Below are positions 1 to 9,718 of a stretch of DNA of 64,000 bases, one piece after another (position 1 is the first letter of the stretch; the number at the start of each line of letters is the position of its first letter). Both the position numbers and the translations under genes were made by a program. Below the pieces are notes generated by a model. It did not search any database, was not told where the DNA came from, and saw only the letters and a list, made by a program, of their open reading frames with translations. The stretch is from Deltaproteobacteria bacterium (GTDB lineage: Bacteria > Myxococcota_A > Polyangia > GCA-2747355 > JADLHG01): NCBI GenBank assembly GCA_020848905.1, contig JADLHG010000057.1:106719-170718 (forward strand). The letters are read 5' to 3'.

Positions 1-273
1 GGGCAGGAAGCCGACGCGGTTCCGGTCGGCGAGGAGCAGGACGAAGCTCCGCACGACGGGGGACGGCGCGAGCCGGCTCACGAGCTGCTCGAGGATCGCC
101 TTGCGCTTGGAGATGGGGATGGTGGGGACGGCCAGCGTGTCGCGGAGCTCCTTGTGCTCGAGGAGCTTGGCGACGCGGGCCACCTCGGCGCCGATCGCCT
201 CGGCGCGGTTCTGGGACACGGCCAGGGAGAGGAGGGCTTTGGCGTAGCGGCGTGGGATGCTGCCTCCGTTCAC
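1..273 (-). CDS. atpH: ATP synthase F1 subunit delta (partial, C-terminus outside window)
   Basis: Delta subunit of the F1Fo ATP synthase, which joins the F1 head to the b/b' stalk. The first 91 codons are visible and the gene runs off the left edge. The N-terminus (GGSIPRRYAKALLSLA) matches the usual delta start, where a conserved RRYA-AL helix contacts subunit alpha. The start is GTG at 273, overlapping the TGA of atpF by four bases (GTGA), which indicates translational coupling. Identification is strong from both the sequence and its place directly after atpF. Confidence 0.9.
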   Translation of the reverse strand, partial: MNGGSIPRRYAKALLSLAVSQNRAEAIGAEVARVAKLLEHKELRDTLAVPTIPISKRKAILEQLVSRLAPSPVVRSFVLLLADRNRVGFLP

Positions 274-989
274 TGGACGCCTCCTTGCGTGAGCTGGCTC
301 AGGTATTCCTTCTCCAGCCGCCCGCGATCCCCGTCGGTGATTTGTTGCGCGACGATCCGCTCGGCGGCCGCGAGCGCCGCCTTGACCGCCTCGGCCTCGA
401 GCTGCAGGCGCACCTGCTTGATCTCCTCGGCGAGTGCGCGGTCGGCGCCCTCGATCAGGCGCGCGGCCTCGGTGTGCGCCTGGGCCACGATCTGCTGCTT
501 CTCCTGCTCGGCGTCGCGGGCCACGGCGGCCTTGATCTCGCGGATCTCGTCGTCCAGCCGGGAGAGGCGCGTCTCGACCTCCTTCAGGCGCGCCTGGGCC
601 TGGGCGCGGATCTCGGCGGCGGCCTTCAGCTCCTTGTCGATGCGCTCGTGGCGCTGCCGGAGGAACTGCTTGAAGGGTTTGCCCGCGAACTTCACCAGGA
701 CCACGAGCAGGAGGAGGAAGTTCACCACCATGAAGCCGAAGGGGGGGTTCTTCTTCTCCTTCCCTTCGCCGAAGCTCAGGCTGAAGAGGTTGTCGAAGTG
801 ATTCTCGTGCCCCGCGGCGTGCCCCGCACCGTGGGCCTCGCCGGCGGGGGCCACGGTACCGTGGTTGCCCGTCCCCGAGGCGGAGGCGGGCCCCATGCCG
901 GCCACGGCCAGGAGCCCGACGGTTCCGGCGACGACGGCGAGGCGACGGAGGGAAGGAAGCGATGGGCGGTGCAAACGATCGTCGATCAT
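270..989 (-). CDS. atpF: ATP synthase Fo subunit b
   Basis: Peripheral-stalk b subunit, 239 aa from the ATG at 989. This start has a GGAG six bases upstream. A GTG at 1031 would add 14 residues and overlap the atpF' stop by four bases, so it remains possible. The N-terminus looks like a cleavable or extra hydrophobic segment (residues about 15-35, ending in ASASG), followed by a His/Gly-rich stretch. The true b-subunit transmembrane helix (VVNFLLLLVVLV) comes next, then a long charged coiled coil. The extra N-terminal segment makes it longer than a typical b subunit of about 160 aa. Its neighbours are atpF' and atpH in one operon. Confidence 0.92.
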   Translation of the reverse strand: MIDDRLHRPSLPSLRRLAVVAGTVGLLAVAGMGPASASGTGNHGTVAPAGEAHGAGHAAGHENHFDNLFSLSFGEGKEKKNPPFGFMVVNFLLLLVVLVKFAGKPFKQFLRQRHERIDKELKAAAEIRAQAQARLKEVETRLSRLDDEIREIKAAVARDAEQEKQQIVAQAHTEAARLIEGADRALAEEIKQVRLQLEAEAVKAALAAAERIVAQQITDGDRGRLEKEYLSQLTQGGVQ

Positions 990-1027
990 GACTGCTCCAC
1001 AGGTCGCGCGAGGAGCCAACGGGTACG

Positions 1028-1504
1028 TCACACGGTGCGGCCGAGCACCTTGGCTACCACCATCTGCGCCAGCTGATCCGCGCGAGCGCGGAGGGTGAGC
1101 TGCGCGGCGGGCGCCGTCTGCTGAATCTTCTTTCGGGCTTCCTGCACCTTCGCTTCAGCCTGGGTGCGCGCCTCGGCGAGGATTTGCTGGGCGGCTTCCT
1201 CGCCGTGGGCCCGCTGGCTGACGCGCCCCGCGGCGGCTTCCTTGCGCGCGCGCAGGACCTGCTGCTCGTAGTGCGCGAGCTTGTCGGCGGCCTCGGCCTG
1301 CTCGCGTTCCGCGGCCTGCCGGGCACCTTCGATGTTCGCGTGCTGCTCCCCGCGCAGGGCCAGGTACGGCTTGAAGACCAGCCGAGAGAGCACGATCCAG
1401 AGGAAGAGGAAGAAGCCGAGCTGGATCAGCACCGTCCCGTCCAGGTCGACCAGGGGGGGCGGCTTGTGGCCCTCGGCAGCGAGCAGTACCCGTAGTGGTT
1501 CCAT
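1028..1504 (-). CDS. atpF': ATP synthase Fo subunit b' (second b-type stalk subunit)
   Basis: A second b-type subunit of 158 aa, so the enzyme likely has a b/b' heterodimeric stalk. Residues about 20-45 form one transmembrane helix (VLIQLGFFLFLWIVLSRLVF), followed by a KPYLALRGE turn and a continuous Ala/Glu/Arg-rich coiled coil to the end. The ATG at 1504 was chosen because upstream in-frame sequence is Arg/Pro-rich and does not look like protein. It lies first in the visible Fo gene order b', b, delta, as in other proteobacteria with two b genes. Also called atpX. Confidence 0.88.
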   Translation of the reverse strand: MEPLRVLLAAEGHKPPPLVDLDGTVLIQLGFFLFLWIVLSRLVFKPYLALRGEQHANIEGARQAAEREQAEAADKLAHYEQQVLRARKEAAAGRVSQRAHGEEAAQQILAEARTQAEAKVQEARKKIQQTAPAAQLTLRARADQLAQMVVAKVLGRTV

Positions 1505-1587
1505 CAGGCGTGGCGGGTACCATAGAGAGCCGCGCTGTGTCAACGCGTGGCGGAAAGGCGCTGCAGAAAAGGGTGCGGACGGCGGCC

Positions 1588-1986
1588 TCAGTCGCCGGGT
1601 TCGGGGGAGAGGGCGTCGTCGTCGAGGCTGGCCTCGACGGGGAGCGCGGTGGTGATGCGGCACGAGCCTTCCAGCCGGCCGTCCCGGTCGAGGAGCAGCG
1701 AGGGGGTGACGAGATCGCCCACCACCGCTCCGCCGGAGCGGATCTCGACGGCTCGCAGCGCACGGACCGGCCCTTCGAGACGCCCCTCTACGATGACTAC
1801 GCCGGCGTTGACCGGGCCCGAGAGGTGTCCCTGCGCGGTGACATGAAGCTCGTCGGCGTCGATGGCCGCCGCGATGGCCCCTTCTACGCGGAGCGCTCCG
1901 CGGACGATCAGGTGGGCCAGGGGCTCGAAGCGTTGCGTGGGGCGCTCGTCGGCCAGCACGTCGGTCGGGCGAGGGGGAAGGGTCAT
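1588..1986 (-). CDS. Bactofilin family protein beside the ATP synthase operon
   Basis: A 132-aa bactofilin (polymer-forming cytoskeletal protein). The core, residues about 20-115, shows the spaced hydrophobic/Gly pattern of a right-handed beta helix (IVRGALRVEGAI, GHLSGPVNAGVVIVEG, GAVVGDLVTPSLLLD). Short polar tails flank it. Bactofilins self-assemble into filaments that position other proteins. It lies 83 bases upstream of atpF'. A bactofilin just ahead of the atp genes is known in Desulfuromonadales-type genomes, usually with parAB before it. Here a Ser/Thr kinase takes the parAB place. Its partner is unknown. Confidence 0.8.
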   Translation of the reverse strand: MTLPPRPTDVLADERPTQRFEPLAHLIVRGALRVEGAIAAAIDADELHVTAQGHLSGPVNAGVVIVEGRLEGPVRALRAVEIRSGGAVVGDLVTPSLLLDRDGRLEGSCRITTALPVEASLDDDALSPEPGD

Positions 1987-2023
1987 GCGGAGGTGACTCC
2001 TCGGACGCGCCTGCCGCGCGGCC

Positions 2024-4534
2024 TCAGCGCGAGCGTTTGAGGGGGAAGGTCTGCTTCAGGAACGTTCGGCCGTTCCACGAGAGCTGGGCCGTGAGGGGCC
2101 TATACCCGCGCTTGCGCAGCTCCAGGCTCACGTCCTCGCCCAGGGAGAGGTTCTCGAGGACCGTGGGGGTCTGCCCCTTGTGCTCGCCGTTGACGTAGAC
2201 CTCCGCCCCCGGCGGCTGCGACGCGAGCTCCAGGCGCCCGTAGATCGCGGTGAGGACGGCCAGGGCGCGGACCCGCGTCGTGCCCTCGGGGAAGCGAATG
2301 GTGCTCCGCCACGGCTGGTAGTTGGTCATGCGGATCTCGAGGGTCTGGGGGGTGCCCCGGTCCTTGATGGGGATGGTGAGGGGCGTGGTCTTCTGGAGCG
2401 CGGCACCATTCAGAGTCACCGACGCCCCCTCGGGAACCGAGATGACGTCGATGCTGGCCTGCTCCTCGGTGGTGGGCCAGTAGTAGGCCACCAGTCCGAG
2501 GCTCACGATGGCGGCGAGGACGAGGAAGCTGACCACCACCGCCACGGCGATGCGCCGGCGAGAGGGGTTCGGGGCGCCGAGGCCCAGCATGGCGTCTGCT
2601 CCGGACGGAGTCCCCAGGTCGTGCGCGGCGGCCGACGGGACGGCGGGTTCCCAGGAGAGGCCTCCGGAAGAGGGGGCGGGGGCCGGCAGGAGCGATCCCG
2701 GCGGCGTGCCGAAGGGGGCCACCGTGGGAGGCCAGCTCGGGCTCGGGGCCTGCGGGGCCGCACCCGGTGCGGGGGAGAGCTCTCCGCTGGGCGCGCTGGC
2801 TGGAGGCCAGCTCGGAGGCCAGGAGCCACCCGACGGAGGGACGCTCTGGGGCGGTGCTGCCCAGCCCGGAGAGTCCACGTGCGTCGGGTCCTGGGGCGCG
2901 GGGGCCTGCGAGAGCCGTGCGACGGGTCCGGAGGGCGCGCGCGGCTTGGCCGCTGCGGCGGGTCCCGAGGGGTGGCGCCCCTGCGCGGCGCGGCCGCGGG
3001 GAAGCGACGCCGGGGAGGGGAGGGGCCGTTCCGCCGGGGCGACGGCGGGCCGAGCCGGGCCTCGGTCGCGCGGTCGGTCGTCGGAGACCACCGGCAGCAG
3101 ATCTCCGGAGTTCAGCTCGACGAGCGGCGCGGGGGTGAGGTCCCCGGGGATCTCCTCCATCGTCAGCTCGGCCGCGGGATCCACCTTCCTCGGCCGGGGC
3201 ACGACGAACTCGTGTGGGACGGGCCGGCCCACAGGACGCTCTCCGGCTCGCAGCGGCTTGGAGGCGGCGAGCTCGCGCGCCACTTTCGGCGAGGGGGCTA
3301 CGAGCGTGGGGGCGTTCTCCTCCGTCTCGGTGACGGGGGATACCCCGAACGCCGGCTCGGGAGCCATGGCCATGAGCGAGGGAGGACCGGAGATCTGAGT
3401 GTGCTCGCCGGGGTCCTCGCCGAAGCTGTCCCCCTCGTCCTCGGCGAAGGCCGGCGACGGCGCGTTCAGCTCCGAGAGGCGGAAGAGCACGCTCTGCTCC
3501 TGGGCCGGCAGAAAGTCGGCCCGGGACATGATCTGGCTCCCCTCCATACGCGGCGCGAAGCCGCCCTGTCGGGGCTTGGCCGGGCGCGGCGCGGGCTGCT
3601 CGGAAAGCGCGAGCTGCACCAGGTCCGACAGCCGGTCGGGGGTGAAGTCCGGCGCGAAGGAGAAGAGGAAGTTGGAGAGCGCGAGCTGGAGCTCCCGGGC
3701 CGACTGCCAGCGATCTGCGGGGCGCTTGGCCAGCGCCTTCATGACGAGCTGCTCGAGCTCGTGCGGGATCTCCGACCGGCGCGCGGTGGGCGGCAAGATG
3801 TCCGCCTTGCGCACGCGGTCGAGCAGCCGCTGCATGTCCTCCTCGAGGTAGAGCATCTGCCCCGTCAGGACCTCGTAGAGCAGGATCCCCGCTGAGAAGA
3901 TGTCCGTGCGGTGGTCCACGGGGCCGCCCCAGGCCTGTTCCGGGGACATGTAGTAGTACTTCCCCTTGATCACGCCCGCCTGGGTCTTGCGCGATCGGCT
4001 CGCCGCCTTGGCGATGCCGAAGTCCACGATCTTCACCTCGCCCGCGTGCGAGATGAGGATGTTCTGCGGGCTGATGTCCCGGTGAATGATGTTGAGCGGG
4101 CGGCCCTTCGCGTCCTTGCGGCGGTGCGCGTAGTCGAGGCCCGTGCAGATCTCCTGCGCGATGTAGGCCGCAACGTCGATCGGAACGTCCACGTCCCGTT
4201 CCGACAGGCGACGCATGATCTTGAAGAGGTCCGCGCCGTCGATGAACTCCATCGCGATGAAGTAGGTGTCTTCGAAGCGGCCCAGGTCGAAGATCTGCGC
4301 GATATTGACGTGGTTCAGGCCGACGGCGATCTTGGCCTCGTCGATGAGCATCTCGACGAACTGCTCGTCGTCGACGTAGTTCGGGTGAATGACCTTGAGA
4401 GCGAGGAACTTCTCGAAGCCGGCCACGCCCGCGGTCTTGGCCAGGTAGATCTCGGCCATCCCGCCCACGGCGATCTGGTCGACGAGAATGTACGGGCCAA
4501 GCTCTTTGGATCGGTTCAAGGCCACCGGCGCCAT
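2024..4534 (-). CDS. Membrane Ser/Thr protein kinase with C-terminal PEGA domains
   Basis: Hanks-type kinase of 836 aa. The kinase domain fills about residues 10-280: glycine loop VGGMAEIYLA, catalytic Lys in FLALKVI, catalytic loop HRDISPQN, DFGIA, and YMSPEQ at the activation segment, so it should be active. A long Pro/Ala-rich cytoplasmic linker follows, then one transmembrane helix (VVVSFLVLAAIVSLGLVAYY). Two PEGA-type repeats (SVPEGASVTLNG and SQPPGAEVYVNG) lie outside the membrane and may bind cell-wall or surface ligands. The ATG at 4534 starts 15 residues before the glycine-loop strand and leaves a 52-base divergent gap to nfo. Substrate unknown. Confidence 0.88.
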   Translation of the reverse strand: MAPVALNRSKELGPYILVDQIAVGGMAEIYLAKTAGVAGFEKFLALKVIHPNYVDDEQFVEMLIDEAKIAVGLNHVNIAQIFDLGRFEDTYFIAMEFIDGADLFKIMRRLSERDVDVPIDVAAYIAQEICTGLDYAHRRKDAKGRPLNIIHRDISPQNILISHAGEVKIVDFGIAKAASRSRKTQAGVIKGKYYYMSPEQAWGGPVDHRTDIFSAGILLYEVLTGQMLYLEEDMQRLLDRVRKADILPPTARRSEIPHELEQLVMKALAKRPADRWQSARELQLALSNFLFSFAPDFTPDRLSDLVQLALSEQPAPRPAKPRQGGFAPRMEGSQIMSRADFLPAQEQSVLFRLSELNAPSPAFAEDEGDSFGEDPGEHTQISGPPSLMAMAPEPAFGVSPVTETEENAPTLVAPSPKVARELAASKPLRAGERPVGRPVPHEFVVPRPRKVDPAAELTMEEIPGDLTPAPLVELNSGDLLPVVSDDRPRDRGPARPAVAPAERPLPSPASLPRGRAAQGRHPSGPAAAAKPRAPSGPVARLSQAPAPQDPTHVDSPGWAAPPQSVPPSGGSWPPSWPPASAPSGELSPAPGAAPQAPSPSWPPTVAPFGTPPGSLLPAPAPSSGGLSWEPAVPSAAAHDLGTPSGADAMLGLGAPNPSRRRIAVAVVVSFLVLAAIVSLGLVAYYWPTTEEQASIDVISVPEGASVTLNGAALQKTTPLTIPIKDRGTPQTLEIRMTNYQPWRSTIRFPEGTTRVRALAVLTAIYGRLELASQPPGAEVYVNGEHKGQTPTVLENLSLGEDVSLELRKRGYRPLTAQLSWNGRTFLKQTFPLKRSR

Positions 4535-4586
4535 TATACTACTGATTCTCGACAACTCGTAGTCCGACGGAGGAGCCTGGAGGTCC

Positions 4587-5435
4587 ATGCGCATCGGGGC
4601 ACACGAGTCGGTGGCTGGGGGCCTTTTCGAAGCCTTCGGGCGGGGAGAGGCCGACGGCTGCGAGGCGCTGCAGGTCTTCACCAGCTACAACACGCGGTGG
4701 GAGCCCCGCCCGCTCTCCGACGAGGAGGTCTCGCTCTTCCGCTCCGAGGCGGAGCGCGTGGGCTGGCCGCTGCTCTCGCACGCCTCGTACCTCGTGAACC
4801 TGGCCAGCCCGGACCCCGAGCTCTTCGCGCGCTCGGTGGAGGCGCTCCACGAGGACCACCTCCGGTGCGAGCTGCTCGGCGTGGACTTCCTCGTGGTGCA
4901 TCCCGGCTCGCACGTGGGTGCGGGAATGGAGGCGGGCGTGGCCCGGGTAAGGGAGGCGCTCGAGGAGCTCGGGGCCCGGAGCAGCGGCTTCAGCTCGCGC
5001 ATCCTGCTCGAGAACACGGCGGGGCCGGGGAACTGCCTGGGAGCCGAGCTCTCGCAGCTCGGGCGCTTGCTCGACGGGCGGGGCGTCGGGGGGCGCGTGG
5101 GCGTCTGCATCGATACCTGCCACGCGCACGCCGCGGGCTACGACCTCTGCGGCGACGAGGGCTACGCGGCCTTCCTCGAGGAGCTCGAGCGCGAGCTGGG
5201 CCTCGATACGGTCTGCGCCTTCCATTTGAACGACGCGAAGAGCGCCCGCGGAAGCCGCCTCGACCGGCACGCCAGCGTGGGTGAGGGCCAGCTCGGCCTC
5301 GAGCCCTTTCGGCGCCTGGTCAACGAGCGACGCCTCGCCGGTCGCGCGGCGGTGGTGGAGACCCCCCCCGAACCCGACGGCAGCATGTCTTTCGGCCGGA
5401 ACGTGGCGGTGCTGAAGGGGCTGCGCGGTTCTTGA
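4587..5435 (+). CDS. nfo: Deoxyribonuclease IV (AP endonuclease, Nfo family)
   Basis: A 282-aa TIM-barrel endonuclease that cleaves 5' of abasic sites in base excision repair. Family landmarks are present: RIGAHESVAGG at the N-terminus, VVHPGSH (metal-binding His), ILLENTAG (Glu ligand), GVCIDTCHAHAAGYDL, FHLNDAKSARGSRLDRHASVGEG, and a C-terminal VVETPP. Together these supply the three-zinc site. Length is normal for the family. It is divergent from the kinase gene and converges on an outer-membrane protein gene only nine bases away. Confidence 0.95.
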   Translation: MRIGAHESVAGGLFEAFGRGEADGCEALQVFTSYNTRWEPRPLSDEEVSLFRSEAERVGWPLLSHASYLVNLASPDPELFARSVEALHEDHLRCELLGVDFLVVHPGSHVGAGMEAGVARVREALEELGARSSGFSSRILLENTAGPGNCLGAELSQLGRLLDGRGVGGRVGVCIDTCHAHAAGYDLCGDEGYAAFLEELERELGLDTVCAFHLNDAKSARGSRLDRHASVGEGQLGLEPFRRLVNERRLAGRAAVVETPPEPDGSMSFGRNVAVLKGLRGS

Positions 5436-5444
5436 GGGACTGTT

Positions 5445-6842
5445 CTAGAACAACGCCATCGCCGAGAGGAAGAAGTCGAAGACGGTGGTGTCCCCGACGC
5501 GGTAGCGGCGCCCCGGAGCGTCGATCATCGCGCGGTACATGGGGTTCACCTGCGACGGATTGATCGGGTCCACGCGGCCGTCGGGGGCGCTCGATCTTCC
5601 CGCGTCGGCGAAGGTCACGAAGTGGTCCAGCTCGTGGGCGAGCGAGGCGCCGAGCCGGCCGCGGAAGTACTTGCTGAGCTGGATCGTCGCCGCGAGCGTG
5701 CCGCCGAAGGACATATAGTTCTCGATGCGCGTGATGCCGGGATGCGGGATGGTGTCGCTCTCCGTCGGGCAGTAGGAGCCGTTGTTCCAGGGGTGAATGG
5801 TGGAGGGGTTCGAGGCCGCCGGGTTCAGGTCGCAGGGGCCCGTAAGCCGCGGGTTGCGCGAGAAGAGCTCCCAGAGCGGAGAGTAGCCCCGCCCCTCGAA
5901 GATGGCGTCGATGCGGCCGCGGACCTCGATCGAGAGCTTGTGCTGCTTGTCCTTCACCTCCCAGGGGATGATCTCGAGACCCACCTCGGCCCCCCCGCGG
6001 TGCTGAGGCCGCTCGCGCTCCTGACCGGAGCCGGGGAAATGGGTCGCGCTGAAGAGGGAGGAGGGCCTCGCCACGGGGAGCAGGTACTCGAGCGAGAACC
6101 ACGGGTCGAGGTAGCGAAAGCGCCGCGAGACGACCGTGTGCCAGCGGAGCTGGTGCACGCCCTGCCCGACGGCGGTGTTGGCCGTCGGGTTCCGCGGGTC
6201 GTATTCCATGTGCGGCCCGACGGCCAGCCGCGCCTCGAAGCCGACGACCCAGGTCGGCTTGGCCGGGTCGCGCCGCTGGTTGAGCGGAGCCCACGAGAGG
6301 CCGAGGTAGAGCTGGTCGATCCCCGCGCGGGTGGGGAGCTGCGTCTGTCCGGGAAGCACGTCGGGACCTGCCAGAGCGACCTGGTCCGGGGCGAGGCGGC
6401 GACCGTCCACCAGCCCGTCGCGCACCAGGGGCGAGTTCCGGGGGGTGACGCAGTTCGTCTCAGGGGGAGTGCCGCAGGGGTCGCCCCCGTTCTGGGAGAA
6501 GGAGAGCGTGCGCGTGTCCCCGACCACGACCGGGAGCTCGAGGTGGAACTGCAGGTCGCGCCAGAGCGCGGCCTCGGCCCGCAGCGTGAGCAGGTGCGTG
6601 ACCTGCGAGAAGCGCAGGTCGTTGACCAGCTCGATGCGGTCAGGAGCGACGCCCGATTGCTCCCGGCGGAGTGCGGCGCGGCGCAGCGTTCGCCCGTACT
6701 GCACGCGGAAGTGGAAGTCGTACGGGTCGTCGACGTCGAAGGCGCTGGCGAGGTCGGTGACACCGGCGCCGTGGGCGCTGGGCAGGGCGACCAGAAGGGT
6801 CATCCCGACGAGCAGAACCCGCGGCCGGAAGAATGCGGTCAT
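5445..6842 (-). CDS. Predicted outer-membrane beta-barrel protein
   Basis: A 465-aa protein with a signal peptide (residues 1-26, ending SAHGA). The remainder alternates short aromatic/hydrophobic strands with polar turns, and ends in Ala-Leu-Phe. A terminal Phe is the usual signal for outer-membrane barrel insertion. Several loops are Pro/Asn/Cys-containing, for example a CGTPPETNC segment that may form a disulfide. No family was recognised. It follows the sigma-54 regulator gene on the same strand, 54 bases away. The barrel call is inference; its function is unknown. Confidence 0.6.
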   Translation of the reverse strand: MTAFFRPRVLLVGMTLLVALPSAHGAGVTDLASAFDVDDPYDFHFRVQYGRTLRRAALRREQSGVAPDRIELVNDLRFSQVTHLLTLRAEAALWRDLQFHLELPVVVGDTRTLSFSQNGGDPCGTPPETNCVTPRNSPLVRDGLVDGRRLAPDQVALAGPDVLPGQTQLPTRAGIDQLYLGLSWAPLNQRRDPAKPTWVVGFEARLAVGPHMEYDPRNPTANTAVGQGVHQLRWHTVVSRRFRYLDPWFSLEYLLPVARPSSLFSATHFPGSGQERERPQHRGGAEVGLEIIPWEVKDKQHKLSIEVRGRIDAIFEGRGYSPLWELFSRNPRLTGPCDLNPAASNPSTIHPWNNGSYCPTESDTIPHPGITRIENYMSFGGTLAATIQLSKYFRGRLGASLAHELDHFVTFADAGRSSAPDGRVDPINPSQVNPMYRAMIDAPGRRYRVGDTTVFDFFLSAMALF

Positions 6843-6896
6843 GAGGGGCGCCTGCGTCGCAATGGCCCGGAAAGTAGCAACCCGGCTCGCGAGGCG

Positions 6897-8330
<1,434 letters not shown>

Positions 8331-8369
8331 GCGAGGTGTGGGCTCCGGGCGGGGGGCGGTCCCCACCGC

Positions 8370-9716
8370 CTAGCGGGCGCGCACGTCCTTGTGCTTGTCC
8401 GTGGTGCTGGCGAAGAAGGCGTAGATCGCCTCGGAGGAGGCGGCCACGAGGACCTCGTGCGAGACGGCCCCCACGCGGAAGGGCAGGGTCGCCAGTCTGA
8501 GGCCGAGGAGTCCGCGCTCCGGGGGCCGCACGAGCGTGACGCCGGCCTCGCTGACGGGCTTGTCGTTGCCGGCCTGGTAGAGCCGATAGAGGTAGACGCG
8601 GCCCGCCTTGAGCGTTCCCTCCACGTCGCTCGACGGGGCGCTGACCGCCAGGACGCGCTGGTCGCCTCCCTCGAACTTGCCGAAGGCCAGCGCGCCGCCG
8701 AAGCCGACGGCCCCCTGCGGTGCGCCGATGACCTGCGGAGCGGGAGGCGTGGCGCCGTCCTTGAAGTGGTCGCCGTTCAGCTTGTAGACGTAGATCGCGC
8801 CGCGACCGTCGGTCTCGGGGGCCCCCACGACGAGGTCGAGCTTGCCGTCGGCGTCCACGTCTCCGACGAGGAGCGACTTGCCGAAGCCGTTGGCGCGGTC
8901 GGGGATGGGGAGCTCCAGGATGCTCTTGCACGGCTGCGGGACGGCGGCCAGGCACTCCGCCACCTTGTGGATGATCGCCACGTAGTTGTTCGCGGGGACG
9001 CTCACCACGACCTCGTCCTCGGGGGTGCCGGCGTCGAACTGGCCGGCGGCCACGAGGTCGAAGTTGCCGTTCGCGGGCCAGCGCCCGCTACCCTCCACGA
9101 CCAAGGCCTTCGCGTCGGCCTCGAGGTTCGGCCAGATGTCGGCGCGCCAGAGCACGACCTTCCCCTGGGCCCCGACGACGAGGTCGTCCGGTACGCTGGA
9201 GCCGCCCAGGTTCGCGGGCGTCACCGAGGCGCCGAAGTTCTTCAGGTCGTTGCTCGGGGTGCCGTAGGCGTTCGGCCCCGCGTAGCGGTTCACGTCGATG
9301 AGGTAGACCTTGCCTACGAGGCCGCTCGTGGTGGCCACGTAGGCGAAGGGGCCCGGAAAGGCGCCGATGGCCTTGTCCGACGGGGCGGCTGCGATGCCGT
9401 TGAAGCGCTCCGGCTCGCCGAGGTCCTCCTTGAGGTCTTTCGCCTCGGTCTGGGACTGGTTGTATTTCCCCGACGGGTTGAAGCCGACCGTGTCCAGCGC
9501 CACAGGCGCGCTTCCGGCGGCCAGCAGAATGCCGCCCTCCGACCCGCCGGCGCTCGGGATGCCGAGCATGTTGCCGCCGAAGGTGTTGGACTTGATGTTG
9601 CCGACCTGGGAGATCTTGACCGCCGGGGCCTTGGCCTCGTAGTCGTCGAACTTGCCGAAGGTGCAGCCCCCGAGGGCGAGGGCGGCGAGGGTGCTCAGCG
9701 TGATGGGGGTGCGCAT
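8370..9716 (-). CDS. Lipoprotein with FG-GAP (integrin-alpha-like) repeats
   Basis: A 448-aa secreted lipoprotein. The signal peptide ends in lipobox LGGC near residue 17. The body holds several FG-GAP/VCBS-type blade repeats, recognisable as GFGKSLLVGDVDADGKLDLVVGAP and similar stretches (DLVAAGQFD, GFGGALAFGKFEGGD), which would form a seven-blade beta-propeller with Ca-binding Asp turns. Such proteins usually bind other surface proteins or sugars. It lies two bases downstream of the TPR-PEGA gene and 39 bases before the sigma-54 regulator gene, so the three are likely co-transcribed. Ligand unknown. Confidence 0.8.
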   Translation of the reverse strand: MRTPITLSTLAALALGGCTFGKFDDYEAKAPAVKISQVGNIKSNTFGGNMLGIPSAGGSEGGILLAAGSAPVALDTVGFNPSGKYNQSQTEAKDLKEDLGEPERFNGIAAAPSDKAIGAFPGPFAYVATTSGLVGKVYLIDVNRYAGPNAYGTPSNDLKNFGASVTPANLGGSSVPDDLVVGAQGKVVLWRADIWPNLEADAKALVVEGSGRWPANGNFDLVAAGQFDAGTPEDEVVVSVPANNYVAIIHKVAECLAAVPQPCKSILELPIPDRANGFGKSLLVGDVDADGKLDLVVGAPETDGRGAIYVYKLNGDHFKDGATPPAPQVIGAPQGAVGFGGALAFGKFEGGDQRVLAVSAPSSDVEGTLKAGRVYLYRLYQAGNDKPVSEAGVTLVRPPERGLLGLRLATLPFRVGAVSHEVLVAASSEAIYAFFASTTDKHKDVRAR

Positions 9717-9718
9717 GG

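Noticed and set aside
2180..3895. Plus-strand open frame opposite the kinase linker
   Set aside because: Shadow of a Pro/Ala-rich coding stretch; Gly/Arg-rich and motif-free.
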